64,000 nucleotides of DNA, taken from Bufo bufo (Eukaryota; Chordata; Amphibia; Anura; Bufonidae). Every line of letters starts with the position of its first letter. Positions within the stretch are counted from its first letter, which is position 1. This document shows, one piece after another, positions 34,761-46,709 of the stretch. The DNA is taken from positions 502,182,556 through 502,246,555 of the forward strand of contig NC_053392.1 of NCBI RefSeq assembly GCF_905171765.1. Direction: 5' to 3'. The notes beneath the pieces are model-generated. The model was not told the DNA's origin, searched no databases, and worked only from the letters and a program-made list of their open reading frames with translations. Both the position numbers and the translations under genes were made by a program.

Positions 34761-36600
34761 CCTACTAGTATTTCAGCCAGGGGAAGGCGGCCTGGGCTGG
34801 GAAGCACATGGCTCCCATTTTTAGTGCTCCCAGTAGTCACATTTGACCACGGCATCTGAGGGTTTAAATGTCTCCGATCACCATTACCCCTGGCCTCTGA
34901 TTTGTGTCCATGGTTTTCACAGACCCATACGCTATAATGTGTGTGAGGGAACTGTAATCAAGGACAAAAATAGGGCATGCATCTGTGATGTTACCAAAGA
35001 CCCATGGTCTGTGGAAAACCATTGATGTGTGCAACACACATTAATCTCAAAGGATACGTGAGTAGACACCACACTTCTGCGATTCACTGACATGTGAAAG
35101 AGGCCTAATTGTTGCACATCTCATGAAAACGCAGATTTCAAGTTACAAATTAAGACCACGTATGCAACACCAGTCTTAAGAAATCTCTCCAATGTTCCTT
35201 TCTGCATTAATATGATCTAAATATATTATGATTTTAACCTAAACCTTTAAATAAGACAAATGTTGAGAAAAAAACACAAAAAATATTCCTCAAATGAAAT
35301 CAACATCTACTACATACAATGGGACTTATGCTCCATAGTGATTTTGCTTAGGGTTGCATTTGATATGTGGTTTTACTGCAAATTACATTTTAGATAAACC
35401 CATAGCAACAAATGCATGTATATAACCTATGAATAATCGTAAAGTAGAATTATAATCTTTGTTATCCAGACAGGCAAGTCATGTATTATGTAGGTGTGGT
35501 AGTACAGAAAATCATTTTAATTGAAATCATCTCTTTTCTGTGTGTTTTATGGTTAAATTAAAATCTTCATTAAGCATTGCTTATCATTTCGAAAAATTGT
35601 GATACAAAATGTGCAGCATTTTTATTTTGCTTGCTATCTGTACCTACAAATAATAAAAAATGACCAAGCATCGCAGATCATAAAGCTGAAGCCATAAAAA
35701 GGATGCTGAAGGAGCTATATCGCTAACTGAATGATGAATAGTAACATAACAACCAGTGGAAAGAGAAAATGAACTTCTCAAGTTACAGATTTTGTTTTTA
35801 TAAAATGGGGCTTGCAGATTTTTGAAAATTACGGGTAGATATACTGAAAATTTAAAATTGTTAATTATCTGAATTAAAGGACCTTAACACTGGATTAACC
35901 ACCAGAATTACTCAGGAATGAATAACTAGCAAGTCATAGCCTTTTATCTATATTATCCAGTATGCTATACAGAAATTAAGGTGAGGAGAACCAGGGTTAT
36001 GATGACTATGGCTACCAATGCAAACTTTACCGTGCTAAGCAGATCCAGATTAGTCCATACATTTGCTCAAGAGCCACACATCTGTGCTTCATTCTGCTAT
36101 AAGGATAGGACAGTGGCTGCAATCTGTAGCCACTAACAGAGATGACTTGCAAGGGAAATGAAGTTTTCATTGTATTTAACAATAGGCAAGCATTAAAAAC
36201 TGGGAAGAGTATGAAGCATAGCCCACACAGGCAGCGAGATCCAACAAAATGTGGATAACCTTTGCAGGCTTCCTACAACTGGTAGGACACAGTCCTGGAA
36301 GAAGAGGCAGGGCAGGTAGCCAAAAGCCTACCACCATCATTTTAAACTGCATCCGCTCCCTCTACTTCTGTGCCTGGTCACAGCCGAACCACCTGTAAGC
36401 ACAGTCATTGTGCCACTCTGTAGAACCATGATTTTTAGTAAGGGGTTGTTTACGACACAAGGATTTTCTTATTGGTGAACTTTGAATCCAGTATTCCACT
36501 CAGATTTAGTACAAGGCATAGCACAGCATGCCAATTTTGCAGTTTTGCCTGGACTGTTACTTTAAGGTCTCATAAATAGGAGATAAGACATAAAGGAGGG
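34761..36600. other. No recognised feature
   Basis: 1.8 kb, AT-rich. No gene, terminal repeat or tandem array was identified before the minisatellite begins. Confidence 0.45.
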
Positions 36601-36602
36601 CA

Positions 36603-39600
36603 TCATACACCCTTGAAAAATTATGATTGATGGCATGCTGGTGACCCTCAAAAACATTAGGAGCAAGGGCCTGCTGGTGACCCTCTAAAACATTACGGGC
36701 GAGTGCCTGCTGCTGATCTGAGCATCGAAAAAATTATGGGCGAGTGCCTGCTACTGAGCTGACCATTGAAAAAATTATGGGCGAGTGCCTGCTTCTGAGC
36801 TGACCATTGAAAAAATTATGGGCGAGAGCCTGCTGGTGAGCTGACCCTATAAAACATTATGGTTGAGGGCCTGCTGGTGAGCTGACCCTCTAAAACATTA
36901 CATGCAAAGGCCTGCAGGTGAGCTGACCCTCTAAAAGATTGTAGGTGAGGGCCTGCGGGTTAACTAACACTCTAAAACATTATATGCCAGGGCCTGCAAG
37001 TGAGCTGACCCTCTGAAATATTGTAGGTGAGGGCCTGCTGGTGAGCTGACCCTGAGAAACATTATGGTTGAGGGCCTGATGGTGAGCTGACCCTCTAAAA
37101 CATTATATGCAAGGGCCTGCTGGTGAGCTGACTCTCTAAAAGATTGTAGGTGATGGCCTGCTGGTGAGCTGACCCTCTAAAACATTATATGCGAGGGCTT
37201 GCAAGTGAGCTGACCCTCTGAAAGATTGTAGGTGAGGGCCTGTTGGTGAGCTGACCCTGAGAAACATTATGGTTGAGGGCCTGCTGGTAAGCTGACCCTC
37301 TAAAACATTATATGCGAGGGCCTGCAGGTTAGCTGACCCTCTAAAGGATTGTAGGTGAGTGCCTGCTGGTGAGCTGAACCTCTAAAACATTATATGCGAG
37401 GGCCTGCAGGAAAGCTGACCATCTAAAAGATTGTAGGTGAGGGCCTGCAGGTGAGCCGACCCTCTAAAACATTATATGCAATGGCCTGCAGGTTAGCTGA
37501 CCCTCTAAAGGATTGTAGGTGAGTGCCTGCTGGTGAGTTGAACCACTAAAACATTTTTTGCGAGGGCCTGCAGGTAAGCTGACATTCTCAAAGATTGTAG
37601 GTGAGGGCCTGCAGGTGAGCTGACCCTCTAAAAGATTGTAGGTGAGGTTTTGCTGGTGAGCTGACCCTCTAAAAGATTCTAGGTGAGGGCCTGCTGGTGA
37701 GCTAACCCTCTAAAACATTATATGCGAGGGCCTGTAGGTGAACTGACCCTCTAAAAGAATGTAGATGAGGGCCTGCTGGTGAGCTGACCCTTTAAAACAT
37801 TACAATTGCAAGAAAAAGTATGTGAACCCTTTGGAATGATATGGATTTCTGCACAAATTGACCATTCCTCTTTACAGAACTGTTTCAGTTCAGCAATATT
37901 CTTGGGATGTCTGGTGTGAATCGCTTTCTTGAGGTCATGCCACAGCATTTCAATCGGGTTGAGGTCAGGACTCTGACTAGGCCACTTCAGAAGGCTTGAT
38001 TTCTTCTGTTTAAGCCATTCTGTTGTTGATTTATTTCTATGCGTTGGGTCATTGTCCTGTTGCAACACCCATCATCTGTTGAGCTTCAGCTGGTGGACAG
38101 ATGGCCTTAAGTTCTCCTGCAAAATGTCTTGATAAACTTAGGAATAATTTTTTCCTTTGATGATAGCAATCCGTCCAGGCCCTGATGCAGCAAAGCAGCC
38201 CCAAACCATTATGCCCCCACCACCATACTTTCTCTATTTATAGACAATTTGTCTTACTGTGGACTGATGAACAGCAAGGCTTTTGGAGATACTTTTATAA
38301 CCCTTTCCAGCTTTATGCAAGTCAACAATTCTTAATCGTAGGTCTTCTGAGAGCTCTTTTGTGCGAGGCATCATTCACATCAGGCAATGCTTCTTGTGAA
38401 AAGCAAACCCAGAACTGGTGTGTGTTTTTTATAGGGCAGGGCAGCTGTAACCAACACCTCCAATCTCATCTCATTGATTGGACTCCAGTTGGCAGACACC
38501 TCACTCCAATTAGCTCTTGGAGATGTCATTAGTCTAGGAGTTCACATACTTTTTCCACCTGCACTGTGAATGTTTACATGGTGTGTTCAATAAAAACATG
38601 GTAACATTTAATTCTTTGTGTGTTATTAGTTTAAGCAGACTGTGATTGTCTATTGTTGTGACTTAGATGAAGATCAGATCATATTTTATGACCAATTTAT
38701 GCAGAAATCCATATAATTCCAAAGGGTTTACATACTTTTTCTTGCAACTGTATATGCAAGGGCCTGCAGGTCAGCTGACCCTCTAAAAGATTGTAGGTGA
38801 GGGGCTGCTGGTGAGCTGACCCTCTAAAACATTATATGCAAGGGTCTACAGGTGAGATGACCCTCTAAAAGATTGTAGGTGAGGGCCTGCTGGTGAACTG
38901 ACCCTATAAAACATTATATGCGAGAGCATACAGGTGAGCTAACCCTCTAAAAGATTGCAGGTGAGGGCCTGCTGGTGAGCTGACCCTATAAAACATTGTA
39001 TGTGAGGGCCTGCAGGTGAGCTGACCCTCTAAAAGATTGTAGGTGAGGGCCTGCTGGTGAACTGACCCTCTAAAACATTACATTCGAGCACCTGCAGGTG
39101 AGCTGACCGTCTAAAAGATTGTAGGTGAGGGCCTACTGGTGAGATGACCCTCTAAAACATTATATACGAGGGCCTTCAGGTGAGCTGAGCCTCTAAAACA
39201 TTATATGCGAGGGCCTGCAGGTGAGCTGACCAAAAGATTGTAGGTGAGGGCCTGCTGGTGAGCTGACTCGCTAAAACATTATATGCGAGGGCCTTCAGGA
39301 GAGCTGACCCTCTAAAAGATTGTAGGTGAGGGCCTGCTGGTGAGCTGACCCTCTAAAACATTACATGCGATGGCCTGCAGGTGAGCTGACCCTCTAAAAT
39401 ATTTTAGGTGAGGGGCTGCTGGTGAGCTGACCCTCTAAAACATTATATGCGAGGGCCTACAGGTGAGCTGACCCTCTAAAAGATTGTAGGTGAGGGCCTG
39501 CTGGTGAACTGACCCTCTAAATCATTATATGAGAGGGCATGCAGGTGAGCTGACCCTTTAAAACATTGTAGGTGAGGGCCTGCTGGTTAGCTGACCTTAT

Positions 39601-40060
39601 AAAACATTATATGCGATGGCATGCAGGTGAGCTAACCCTCTAAAAGATTGTAGGTGAGGCACTGCTGGTGAGCTGACCCTTTAAAACATTATATGCGAGG
39701 GCCTGCAAGTGAGCTGACCCTCAAAAAGATTGTTGGTGAGGGCCTGCTGGTGAGCTGACCCTCAAAAACATTATATGAGAGGGCCTAGAGGTGAGCTGAC
39801 CCTCTAAAAGATTGTAGGTGAGGGCCTGATGGTGAGCTGACTGTCTAAAGCATTATATGCGAGGGCCTGCAGGTGAGCTGACCCTCTAAAAGATTGTAGG
39901 TGAGGGCCTGCTGGTGAGCTGACCCTCTAAAACATTGTATGCAAGGGCCTGCAAGTGAGCTGACCTCTAAAAGATTGTAGGTGAAGGCCTACAGGTGAAC
40001 TGACCCTCTAAAACAATACATTCGAGGGCCTGCAGGTGAGCTGACCTTCTAAAACATTAT
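36603..40060 (+). repeat. 41-bp minisatellite with dimeric higher-order structure
   Basis: About 2.5 kb of array (excluding the Tc1 insert) is built from a 41-bp unit around GGTGAGCTGACCCTCTAAAA. Two variants alternate for most of the array: one with GATTGTAGGTGAGGGCCTG and one with CATTATATGCGAGGGCCTG, giving an ~82-bp dimer. The first units (36610-36850) differ (ATTATGGGCGAGTGCCTGCT) and are not dimeric. The right end abuts BEL/Pao sequence near 40062. Confidence 0.93.
37803..38750 (-). mobile_element. Tc1-like element, internally deleted
   Basis: The ends are inverted repeats (TTGCAAGAAAAAGTATGTGA and its complement), flanked by TA (37801-37802 and 38751-38752), inside the minisatellite. 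Removing it restores a normal 41-bp unit. On the minus strand the transposase N-terminus is seen ([17 protein letters not shown], helix-turn-helix). It is followed after a deletion by the C-terminal catalytic part, QQDNDPTH ... [11 protein letters not shown], spacing DD34E (38068-37835). The central region with the first Asp is gone, so this copy is non-autonomous. Confidence 0.9.
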
Positions 40061-40061
40061 A

Positions 40062-40746
40062 TGAGATCTGATAGATATTGAACTCTTCGCCATCTCCTTT
40101 TAGCATATAAATCCTCTTTGGTGAACTTGCCAGGTGGTGGCTGTATGTAATCAGACTTAAGGTGAAGTAGATGGTTGGGAGTTAAAGGTCCAAACTTGTT
40201 GGATCGTTGATGTTATCAACTGTAAGTGGACGACTGTTAACAATAGACATTACTTTATAGAATAGGGTCCTAAGTGAAGCATCATCTATTCTTCCGCTGT
40301 TCTTTGTCAACACTGAACTTAACACATTTCTTACAGTTCTGATTTGTCTTTCCCAAACTCCTACTCTATGGCTTGCATGTGGAGCATTCATATGAAAATC
40401 ACACTGTTTCTCTAGCAAATACTCAGTTACCTTTTCTTTATCGATCTCTTTTAGAGCTTTCTTCAATTCATTCTTTACTCCGACAAAATTAGATCTTTGG
40501 TCAGATCTAAGCTCTCTGACAGTACCTCTAATGGCTATGAAACATCTCAAGGCGTTGATGAATGCGTCAGTTGACATATCTTCTAACATTTCCAGGTGAA
40601 TTGCTCTGGAGCTTAGACATGTAAATATTAGTCCATATCTCTTGTACTCCTTGTGGTTCTGTTTGGTGATGAAAGGGCCAAAATAATCAATTCCACTTTA
40701 CAGAAATTGTGGCGATGGGTTTACACGATCTGCCGGTAAATCTGCC
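40062..40746 (-). pseudogene. BEL/Pao integrase, downstream half
   Basis: This minus-strand sequence continues the BEL/Pao pol that is interrupted at 48504. Visible parts are YFGPFITKQNHKEYKRYG (first Asp region), TDAFINALRCFIAIRG, ELRSDQRSNFVG (second Asp) and NAPHASHRVGVWERQIRTVR (catalytic Glu region). These are characteristic of BEL/Pao integrases. An in-frame TAA occurs before the first block. The sequence ends where the 41-bp minisatellite begins, so the integrase end and 3' LTR are not visible. Confidence 0.85.
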
Positions 40747-40999
40747 ATTCTTTGTTCTTCATAAAGGAGAGAAGAGAAAGGAGAGAGGAGGCCACGCCTC
40801 GTGTGTGTGGCTGTATAACAGTTTTATGGCACTTTATACAAGAAGCGCTTACCATTGTTGTGTAGGGCCACAAAAACTGTATGATGCTTTTGCTGGTATT
40901 CTCCCGTCCAGCGTGCGGGGTCCTGTACTGCTGCCAAGGTTCCTTTTCTCTGCCCCAGGTGCGGCAAGAGAGATAAAGTATTGAAGATAAAGAATAGTA

Positions 41000-42562
41000 C
41001 AGGGAGTGCAGAATTATTAGGCAAGTTGTATTTTTGAGGATTCATTTTATTATTGAACAACAACCATGTTCTCAATGAACCCAAAAAACTCATTAATATC
41101 AAAGCTGAATATTTTTGGAAGTAGTTTTTAGTTTGTTTTTAGTTTTAGCTATTTTAGGGGGATATCTGTGTGTGCAGGTGACTATTACTGTGCATAATTA
41201 TTAGGCAACTTAACAAAAAACAAATATATACCCATTTCAATTATTTATTTTTACCAGTGAAACCAATATAACATCTCAACATTCACAAATATACATTTCT
41301 GACATTCAAAAACAAAACAAAAACAAATCCGTGACCAATATAGCCACCTTTCTTTGCAAGGACACTCAAAAGCCTGCCATCCATGGATTCTGTCAGTGTT
41401 TTGATCTGTTCACCATCAACATTGCGTGCAGCAGCAACCACAGCCTCCCAGACACTGTTCAGAGAGGTGTACTGTTTTCACTCCTTGTAAATCTCACATT
41501 TGATGATGGACCACAGGTTCTCAATGGGGTTCAGATCAGGTGAACAAGGAGGCCATGTCATTAGATTTTCTTCTTTTATACCCTTTCTTGCCAGCCACGC
41601 TGTGGAGTACTTGTACGCGTGTGATGGAGCATTGTCCTGCATGAAAATCATGTTTTTCTTGAAGGATGCAGACTTCTTCCTGTACCACTGCTTGAAGAAG
41701 GTGTCTTCCAGAAACTGGCAGTAGGACTGGGAGTTGAGCTTGACTCCATCCTCAACCCAAAAAAGCCCCACAAGCTCATCTTTGATGATACCAGCCCAAA
41801 CCAGTACTCCACCTCCACCTTGCTGGCGTCTGAGTCGGACTGGAGCTCTCTGCCCTTTACCAATCCAGCCACGGGCCCATCCATCTGGCCCATCAAGACT
41901 TACTCTCATTTCATCAGTCCATAAAACCTTAGAAAAATCAGTCTTGAGATATTTCTTGGCCCAGTCTTGACGTTTCAGCTTGTGTGTCTTGTTCAGTGGT
42001 GGTCGTCTTTCAGCCTTTCTTACCTTGGCCATGTCTCTGAGTATTGCACACCTTGTGCTTTTGGGCACTCCAGTGATGTTGCAGCTCTGAAATATGGCCA
42101 AACTGGTGGCAAGTGGCATCTTGGCAGCTGCACGCTTGACTTTTCTCAGTTCATGGGCAGTTATTTTGCGCCTTGGTTTTTCCACACGCTTCTTGCGACC
42201 CTGTTGACTATTTTGAATGAAACGCTTGATTGTTCGATGATCACGCTTCAGAAGCTTTGCAATTTTAAGAGTGCTGCATCCCTCTGCAAGATATCTCACT
42301 ATTTTTGACTTTTCTGAGCCTGTCAAGTCCTTCTTTTGACCCATTTTGCCAAAGGAAAGGAAGTTGCCTAATAATTATGCACACCTAATATAGGGTGTTG
42401 ATGTCATTAGACCACACCCCTTCTCATTACAGAGATGCACATCACCTAATATGCTTAATTGTTAGTAGGCTTTCGAGCCTATACAGCTTGGAGTAAGACA
42501 ACATGCATAAAGAGGATGATGTGGTCAAAATACTCATTTGCCTAATAATTCTGCACGCAGTG
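41000..42562 (-). mobile_element. Tc1/mariner element, DD37E type
   Basis: The 1563-bp element has inverted repeats (AGTGCAGAATTATTAGGCAA and TTGCCTAATAATTCTGCACG), flanked by TA (40998-40999 and 42563-42564). It carries a nearly complete transposase gene and is inserted in the outer part of PLE-1. Confidence 0.93.
41478..42344 (-). pseudogene. DD37E mariner transposase, ended by premature stop
   Basis: The frame of 288 residues starts MGQKKDLTGSEKSKIV, with paired helix-turn-helix DNA-binding regions in the first ~110 residues (KIAKLLKRDHRTIKRFI). The catalytic residues are WTDE (D1), MQDNAPSH (D2) and [11 protein letters not shown] (E). There are 37 residues between D2 and E, counted directly, which indicates the DD37E group rather than Tc1 (DD34E). 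A TGA at 41478-41480 ends the frame. The same frame is open for roughly another 70 codons with family-like sequence, so this is a recent nonsense mutation. Otherwise the coding sequence looks intact. It acts in the nucleus on the element's own terminal repeats. Confidence 0.9.
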
Positions 42563-42564
42563 TA

Positions 42565-43988
42565 TTTTCTGAACCTTTTTGTATAAAACAAGTAGATTTT
42601 TATTGTTTTGTCAACGCGTTTCAAGGGCGCACAGCCCTCTTCATCAGGACAATAAAAGCGTGTAATGAGTGATGTCAGAACATTCGTCTTTTAAGCAGTA
42701 TTTTGGCGCGCAGGCCAGTAGTTTTGCGGGGAGCTGATGTTTATGACGCTACTGGTGATGTCAGATAGAAACGCCGCCATCTCCCAACTGTCTCCGGAGG
42801 TAAAGATGTGATTATTATATGTTAGCTGTCTATATGGTTTGTGCATTAAAAAAAAAAGTGTTTATACATGTTGGACCTCTTTGTATATCAAGATATTATT
42901 CGGGCCGTCCCATCTCTTCATACACGCTCTCATGCTGTATGGTTCTTTTGCTACTGGCAGCACGGTAAAGCATGGGGGTCAGACTTGGGTAGCGCTGTGA
43001 ACTACTGCAGGTGACGGATAGAAATATGCGGATGGATCCAAAGTTGATCGTATTCTCATTAGTGCATAGATCTGGCGCTGACCAGCAGCAGGGAAAATGT
43101 ACTACAGGTCGCAGCATCGGGTATGAATATGATAGTATTATAGTACTCATGTTTTGGGGGAGAGATCTATTCTGTTGGTTGTTTCAGAATAGTGGTTATT
43201 TTGGGCAGAGGTAGTGATGGCTTATTTAGGGCAGGGGTTACACAATTTGTCCCGTGGCAGGGTGCCAGCCTGCATCTTTTAATAGGTGCTAAATTAGATG
43301 GTATCAGAGGGATCCAAGGAAATGGTGTCATAACTAGCGTTCCGGTTTGGTGACGAACGGCAGTGGAGCTGTATACTGCATGAGATGTCGATGTACTAGC
43401 GATATTATGTTGCTACTTGGCCAGAAGAGAGAAAAGGTTTATCCGTTCCGACGTAGCAAACATTAAAGTTACAGTATGTTTATATGTTTCGATGTTAAAT
43501 TGTAATCACTATTAGTTGCATTTTAATTGAAAGTGGGGGCTGGTTTTTGCATGCTCGATTAGTATTGTTTGTGAGCTTGTTTTTTGAATGTATGTTGTAC
43601 TTTGCATTAGTACAGTGAGATTTAATTTATAGATAAAAGTCAATGGGAATTTTTAAACCGGTGGGGGAATTAGGATGTATAATTTTGTTTGGTGTATCAT
43701 GATTGTGACCGATGAGCATAAAATTATTAGTCATAATAATAAAATCAAAGAAAGGGGGGTGGATGGTCGCGTAAAAAATATTAATAATAAAAAAGTTTTT
43801 TGTTTAAAAAGTTTTTTATGTATATATAAATATGTTTATATATGTAAAATTTATTTGTATTACAGGAAGTGTGGATAATAGTAGATGTATAAAAATACCT
43901 TTGTAAAAAAAAAAAATATATTATTTATTTTTATTATTTATTTTTTATTTATATAAAAGCAATGTGTAGGCGTGTGTATATACATATA
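42565..43988 (-). repeat. PLE-1 direct arm (pLTR-like), larger part
   Basis: This is the inverted counterpart of 47390-48490: for example CGGGCCGTCCCATCTCTTCA near 42902 and its complement near 48390, and TATTTTCTGAACC at 42565 and its complement near 48465. It contains the hammerhead. Relative to the other arm it has ~270 extra bases (42590-42860), which include the ribozyme. The arm continues after the Tc1 insert at 44828-44905. Confidence 0.88.
42608..42652 (-). ncRNA. Hammerhead ribozyme motif, complete (PLE type)
   Basis: Minus strand: stem I strand TTGTC, core CTGATGA (42647-42641), stem II AGGGC-loop-GCCCT, core GAAA, minimal stem III and cleavage triplet within GAAACGCGTT, then the stem I partner GACAA. 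Stem I is 5 bp and perfect; stem II is 5-6 bp. All conserved core bases are present. The very short ACGCGT stem III is the form known from Penelope-like elements, where the ribozyme is thought to act as a dimer or with help. Confidence 0.9.
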
Positions 43989-44827
43989 CAGTACAGACCA
44001 AAAGTTTGGACACACCTTCTCATTCAAAGAGTTTTCTTTATTTTCATGACAATGAAGGCATCAAAACTATGAATTAACATATGTGGAATTATATACATAA
44101 CAAACAAGTGTGAAACAACTGAAAATATGTCATATTCTAGCTTCTTCAAAGTAGCCACCTTTTGCTTTGATTACTGCTTTGCACACTCTTGGCATTCTCT
44201 TGATGAGCTTCAAGAGGTAGTCCCCTGAAATGGTTTTCACTTCACAGGTGTGTCCTGTCAGGTTAAATAAGTGGGATTTCTTGCCTTATAAATGGGGTTG
44301 GGACCATCAGTTGCGTTGAGGAGAAGTCAGGTGGATACACAGCTGATAGTCCTACTGAATAGACTGTTAGAATTTGTATTATGGCAAGAAAAGAGCAGCT
44401 AAGTAAAGAAAAACGAGTGGCCATCATTACTTTAAGAAATTAAGGTCAGTCAGTCAGCCGAAAAATTGGGAAAACTTTGAAAGTAAGGGCTATTTGACCA
44501 TAAAGGAGAGTGATGGGGTGCTGCGCCAGATGACCTGGCCTCCAAAGTCACCGGACCTGAACCCAATCGAGATGGTTTGGGGTGAGCTGGACCGCAGAGT
44601 GAAGGCTAAAGGGCCAACAAGTGCTAAGCATCTCTGGGAACTCCTTCAAGACTGTTGGTGGCTACTTTGAAGAACCTAGAATATGACATATTTTCAGTTG
44701 TTTCACACTTGTTTGTTATGTATATAATTCCACATGTGTTAATTCATAATCTTGATGCCTTCAGAGTCATGAAAATAAAGAAAACTCTTTGAATGAGAAG
44801 GTGTGTCCAAACTTTTGGTCTGTACTG
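43989..44827 (+). mobile_element. Tc1-like element, internally deleted (second family)
   Basis: The inverted repeats CAGTACAGACCAAAAGTTTG and its complement are flanked by TA (43987-43988 and 44828-44829). A transposase N-terminus (MARKEQLSKEKRVAI near 44382) and C-terminus ([20 protein letters not shown] near 44545) are recognisable. The middle is deleted and the joined frame is broken. It is inserted in the PLE-1 arm. Confidence 0.9.
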
Positions 44828-44944
44828 TATATATACATTATTAATTTGTTACGAAGGAAATAGTTGTGTGCATAATTATGTCTATAACATCGAGGATAAT
44901 TATTAATAATTCATATTAATAGTAATGGATATGATTTGTTTTGT

Positions 44945-45134
44945 TTATAGTATGGTTTCTGAGATTTCGTTAAGTCCATATGGTGCAAGGGTATTCAGCT
45001 GATATATCCAGTACACCTCTCTCTTCTGTAGAGTATTGAATCTATTAAAAGGATTTTCTGGTAAAAATCAATCGGGGTTATGGTTAGGCGATGTTTTTCT
45101 TTTTCTGTTGTGGACACACAATGTCTAGAGAGGC
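44945..45134 (-). pseudogene. PLE-1 protein, C-terminal end
   Basis: Minus strand: the end of a PLE coding region, with REVYWIYQLNTLAPYGLNE, the C-terminal block that follows the GIY-YIG domain in PLEs. It is separated from the rest of the domain (46710-47274) by PLE-2. The 15-bp duplication TATGTTTGAGATATT marks the split. Confidence 0.78.
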
Positions 45135-45149
45135 TATGTTTGAGATATT

Positions 45150-46694
45150 TAACAAAAATGGAGTGGCTCTACTGCTCCGTAGGGTGGAGAGGAGATTTTT
45201 GAACTGGACACCCTTATACCACATGGATTAAATGCAGAGTTAGAAATCTTTGGCTTCTTGTAGCAGATTAAAGCCTGGGGTGGTTGCCTTCCACCGACAC
45301 ATGGTCAGATGGTATATTAATTACGTACATCTGCCCGTGCCTTGGTGGACGGCACCCACCGCCCATTCAGCCACAATCTCGTGTTCATCTAATCTGACAA
45401 CAGTCCTCCATATTGGACTGTGTCAGTTTGATTCACCTATTCTCAGATGAAAAAATATGCGAAGGTGCACTTATTTATTACATCTTTTATTAATTAAATA
45501 TTTTTTTATATTCATTTATACATTTTAATTCATGTTATTGTGAATAATGAGAGTAAGGAAGCAAATAACATTAAATCCCTTATGTAAATGACTAAGGATG
45601 TAATTTCAGCAGCTTTTCTGAAAAAAACGCATCGACCATAAAAAAAAAAAAAAAAAAAAAACGCATGGAAATATGGAAATCGCATCATTACCGCATATGC
45701 GTTTTTTTCAAAAATAGCAAGATTTCGATGTATTATATTGATGGAAGAAATGTGGGAGCTATATTGCTGATTGAATTTACTTCATCATTAAAATATTCAA
45801 TTTTTGAGTATAGTACATTGTAATAATCCAGACCAGATTTTGTCACTATGGTACCTGGATTGTGATCCAGGACTGATCTTTGAGATATTTGGAACCAATC
45901 AACAAAGATGGTATAAAAAAGGTGGTTTAGGGGGAGCCAGGTCACCACTGAGGAAGAAGTCAGCACCCCTTGGGACTTCGAAACGCGTCTGGGAGGAATC
46001 TGGACCCCACATTACCACCATTTTTGGCGTACGCAAGGAGATCTACAGCTACACCTCCCTTACCAATAACCTCCTAAGTGATAAACTCGTCCTATATCAA
46101 GTTCAAAAACTCCTCAGAGTGAGACATTCTGATTTACAAGTAAGGAGAAATCGAATATTTGGGACGCTGAGGAAACGGTGATTGAAAAAACCGCATTGAG
46201 AAGTGGAGGTAAGGGATTTAAATAGCTTGAAACAAAAGGTGGGACGCCACCTAGAGCTAACATCTTCTGAACTTTAATCCGATAAGTTCCATGAACTGTG
46301 ATATATATATATTCGGAATAACTCCTATTATTAAATCAGAAAATCCTGCGACTGCACTATAATAATGATAATCGGTGATATATACCGAATCAATGGTGAC
46401 ATTTCTCATTGAAAACTATTGAGCAATAACACATTCAGTGCTCTAGTGTTGAGAATTTAACCTTCTGGACCTATTCAATCAGATTACAGACAAGTACCCA
46501 TTTGCTGTCTGATGTGTGTTTATATATACACTATAAGTGATTTTTTATATTGTCGATTGTGACTTTTTATTATTATGTTATTTAAATTCTGCACAAATTA
46601 CGTACTTTGTATGACATTTTAAATATTTTATTGCACCAATAAAGTGACTTGTTTTGAGCAAAAATTTTCCAGATATTGAGTGCCATATCTCCAA
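45150..46694 (+). mobile_element. PLE-2, 5'-truncated, inserted in PLE-1
   Basis: The 1545-bp insertion is in the orientation opposite to PLE-1, flanked by TATGTTTGAGATATT (45135-45149 and 46695-46709). At its 5' edge is a frameshifted end of a PLE protein (LDTLIPHGLNAELEI-like, 45160-45255, read in two frames). Then come ~1.4 kb of LTR-like non-coding sequence with a hammerhead (45941-45995) and a small inverted repeat with a 20+ A-run (45610-45715). A 15-bp TSD with 5' truncation indicates target-primed reverse transcription. Confidence 0.85.
45941..45995 (+). ncRNA. Hammerhead ribozyme motif in PLE-2
   Basis: Core CTGAGGA (45948-45954), stem II GAAGTC/GACTTC (45956-45961 with 45974-45979, 6 bp perfect, 12-nt loop), core and minimal stem III with cleavage triplet GAAACGCGTC (45980-45989). 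Short stem I is CCA/TGG. All catalytic core bases are conserved. Confidence 0.88.
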
Positions 46695-46709
46695 TATGTT
46701 TGAGATATT

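Noticed and set aside
41300..42310. Plus-strand open frames over the mariner
   Set aside because: They are complements of the well-supported minus-strand transposase with catalytic motifs.
46582..46694. C-terminal ~38 residues of the PLE-1 frame
   Set aside because: These codons lie inside PLE-2, beyond the TSD; the open frame is accidental.
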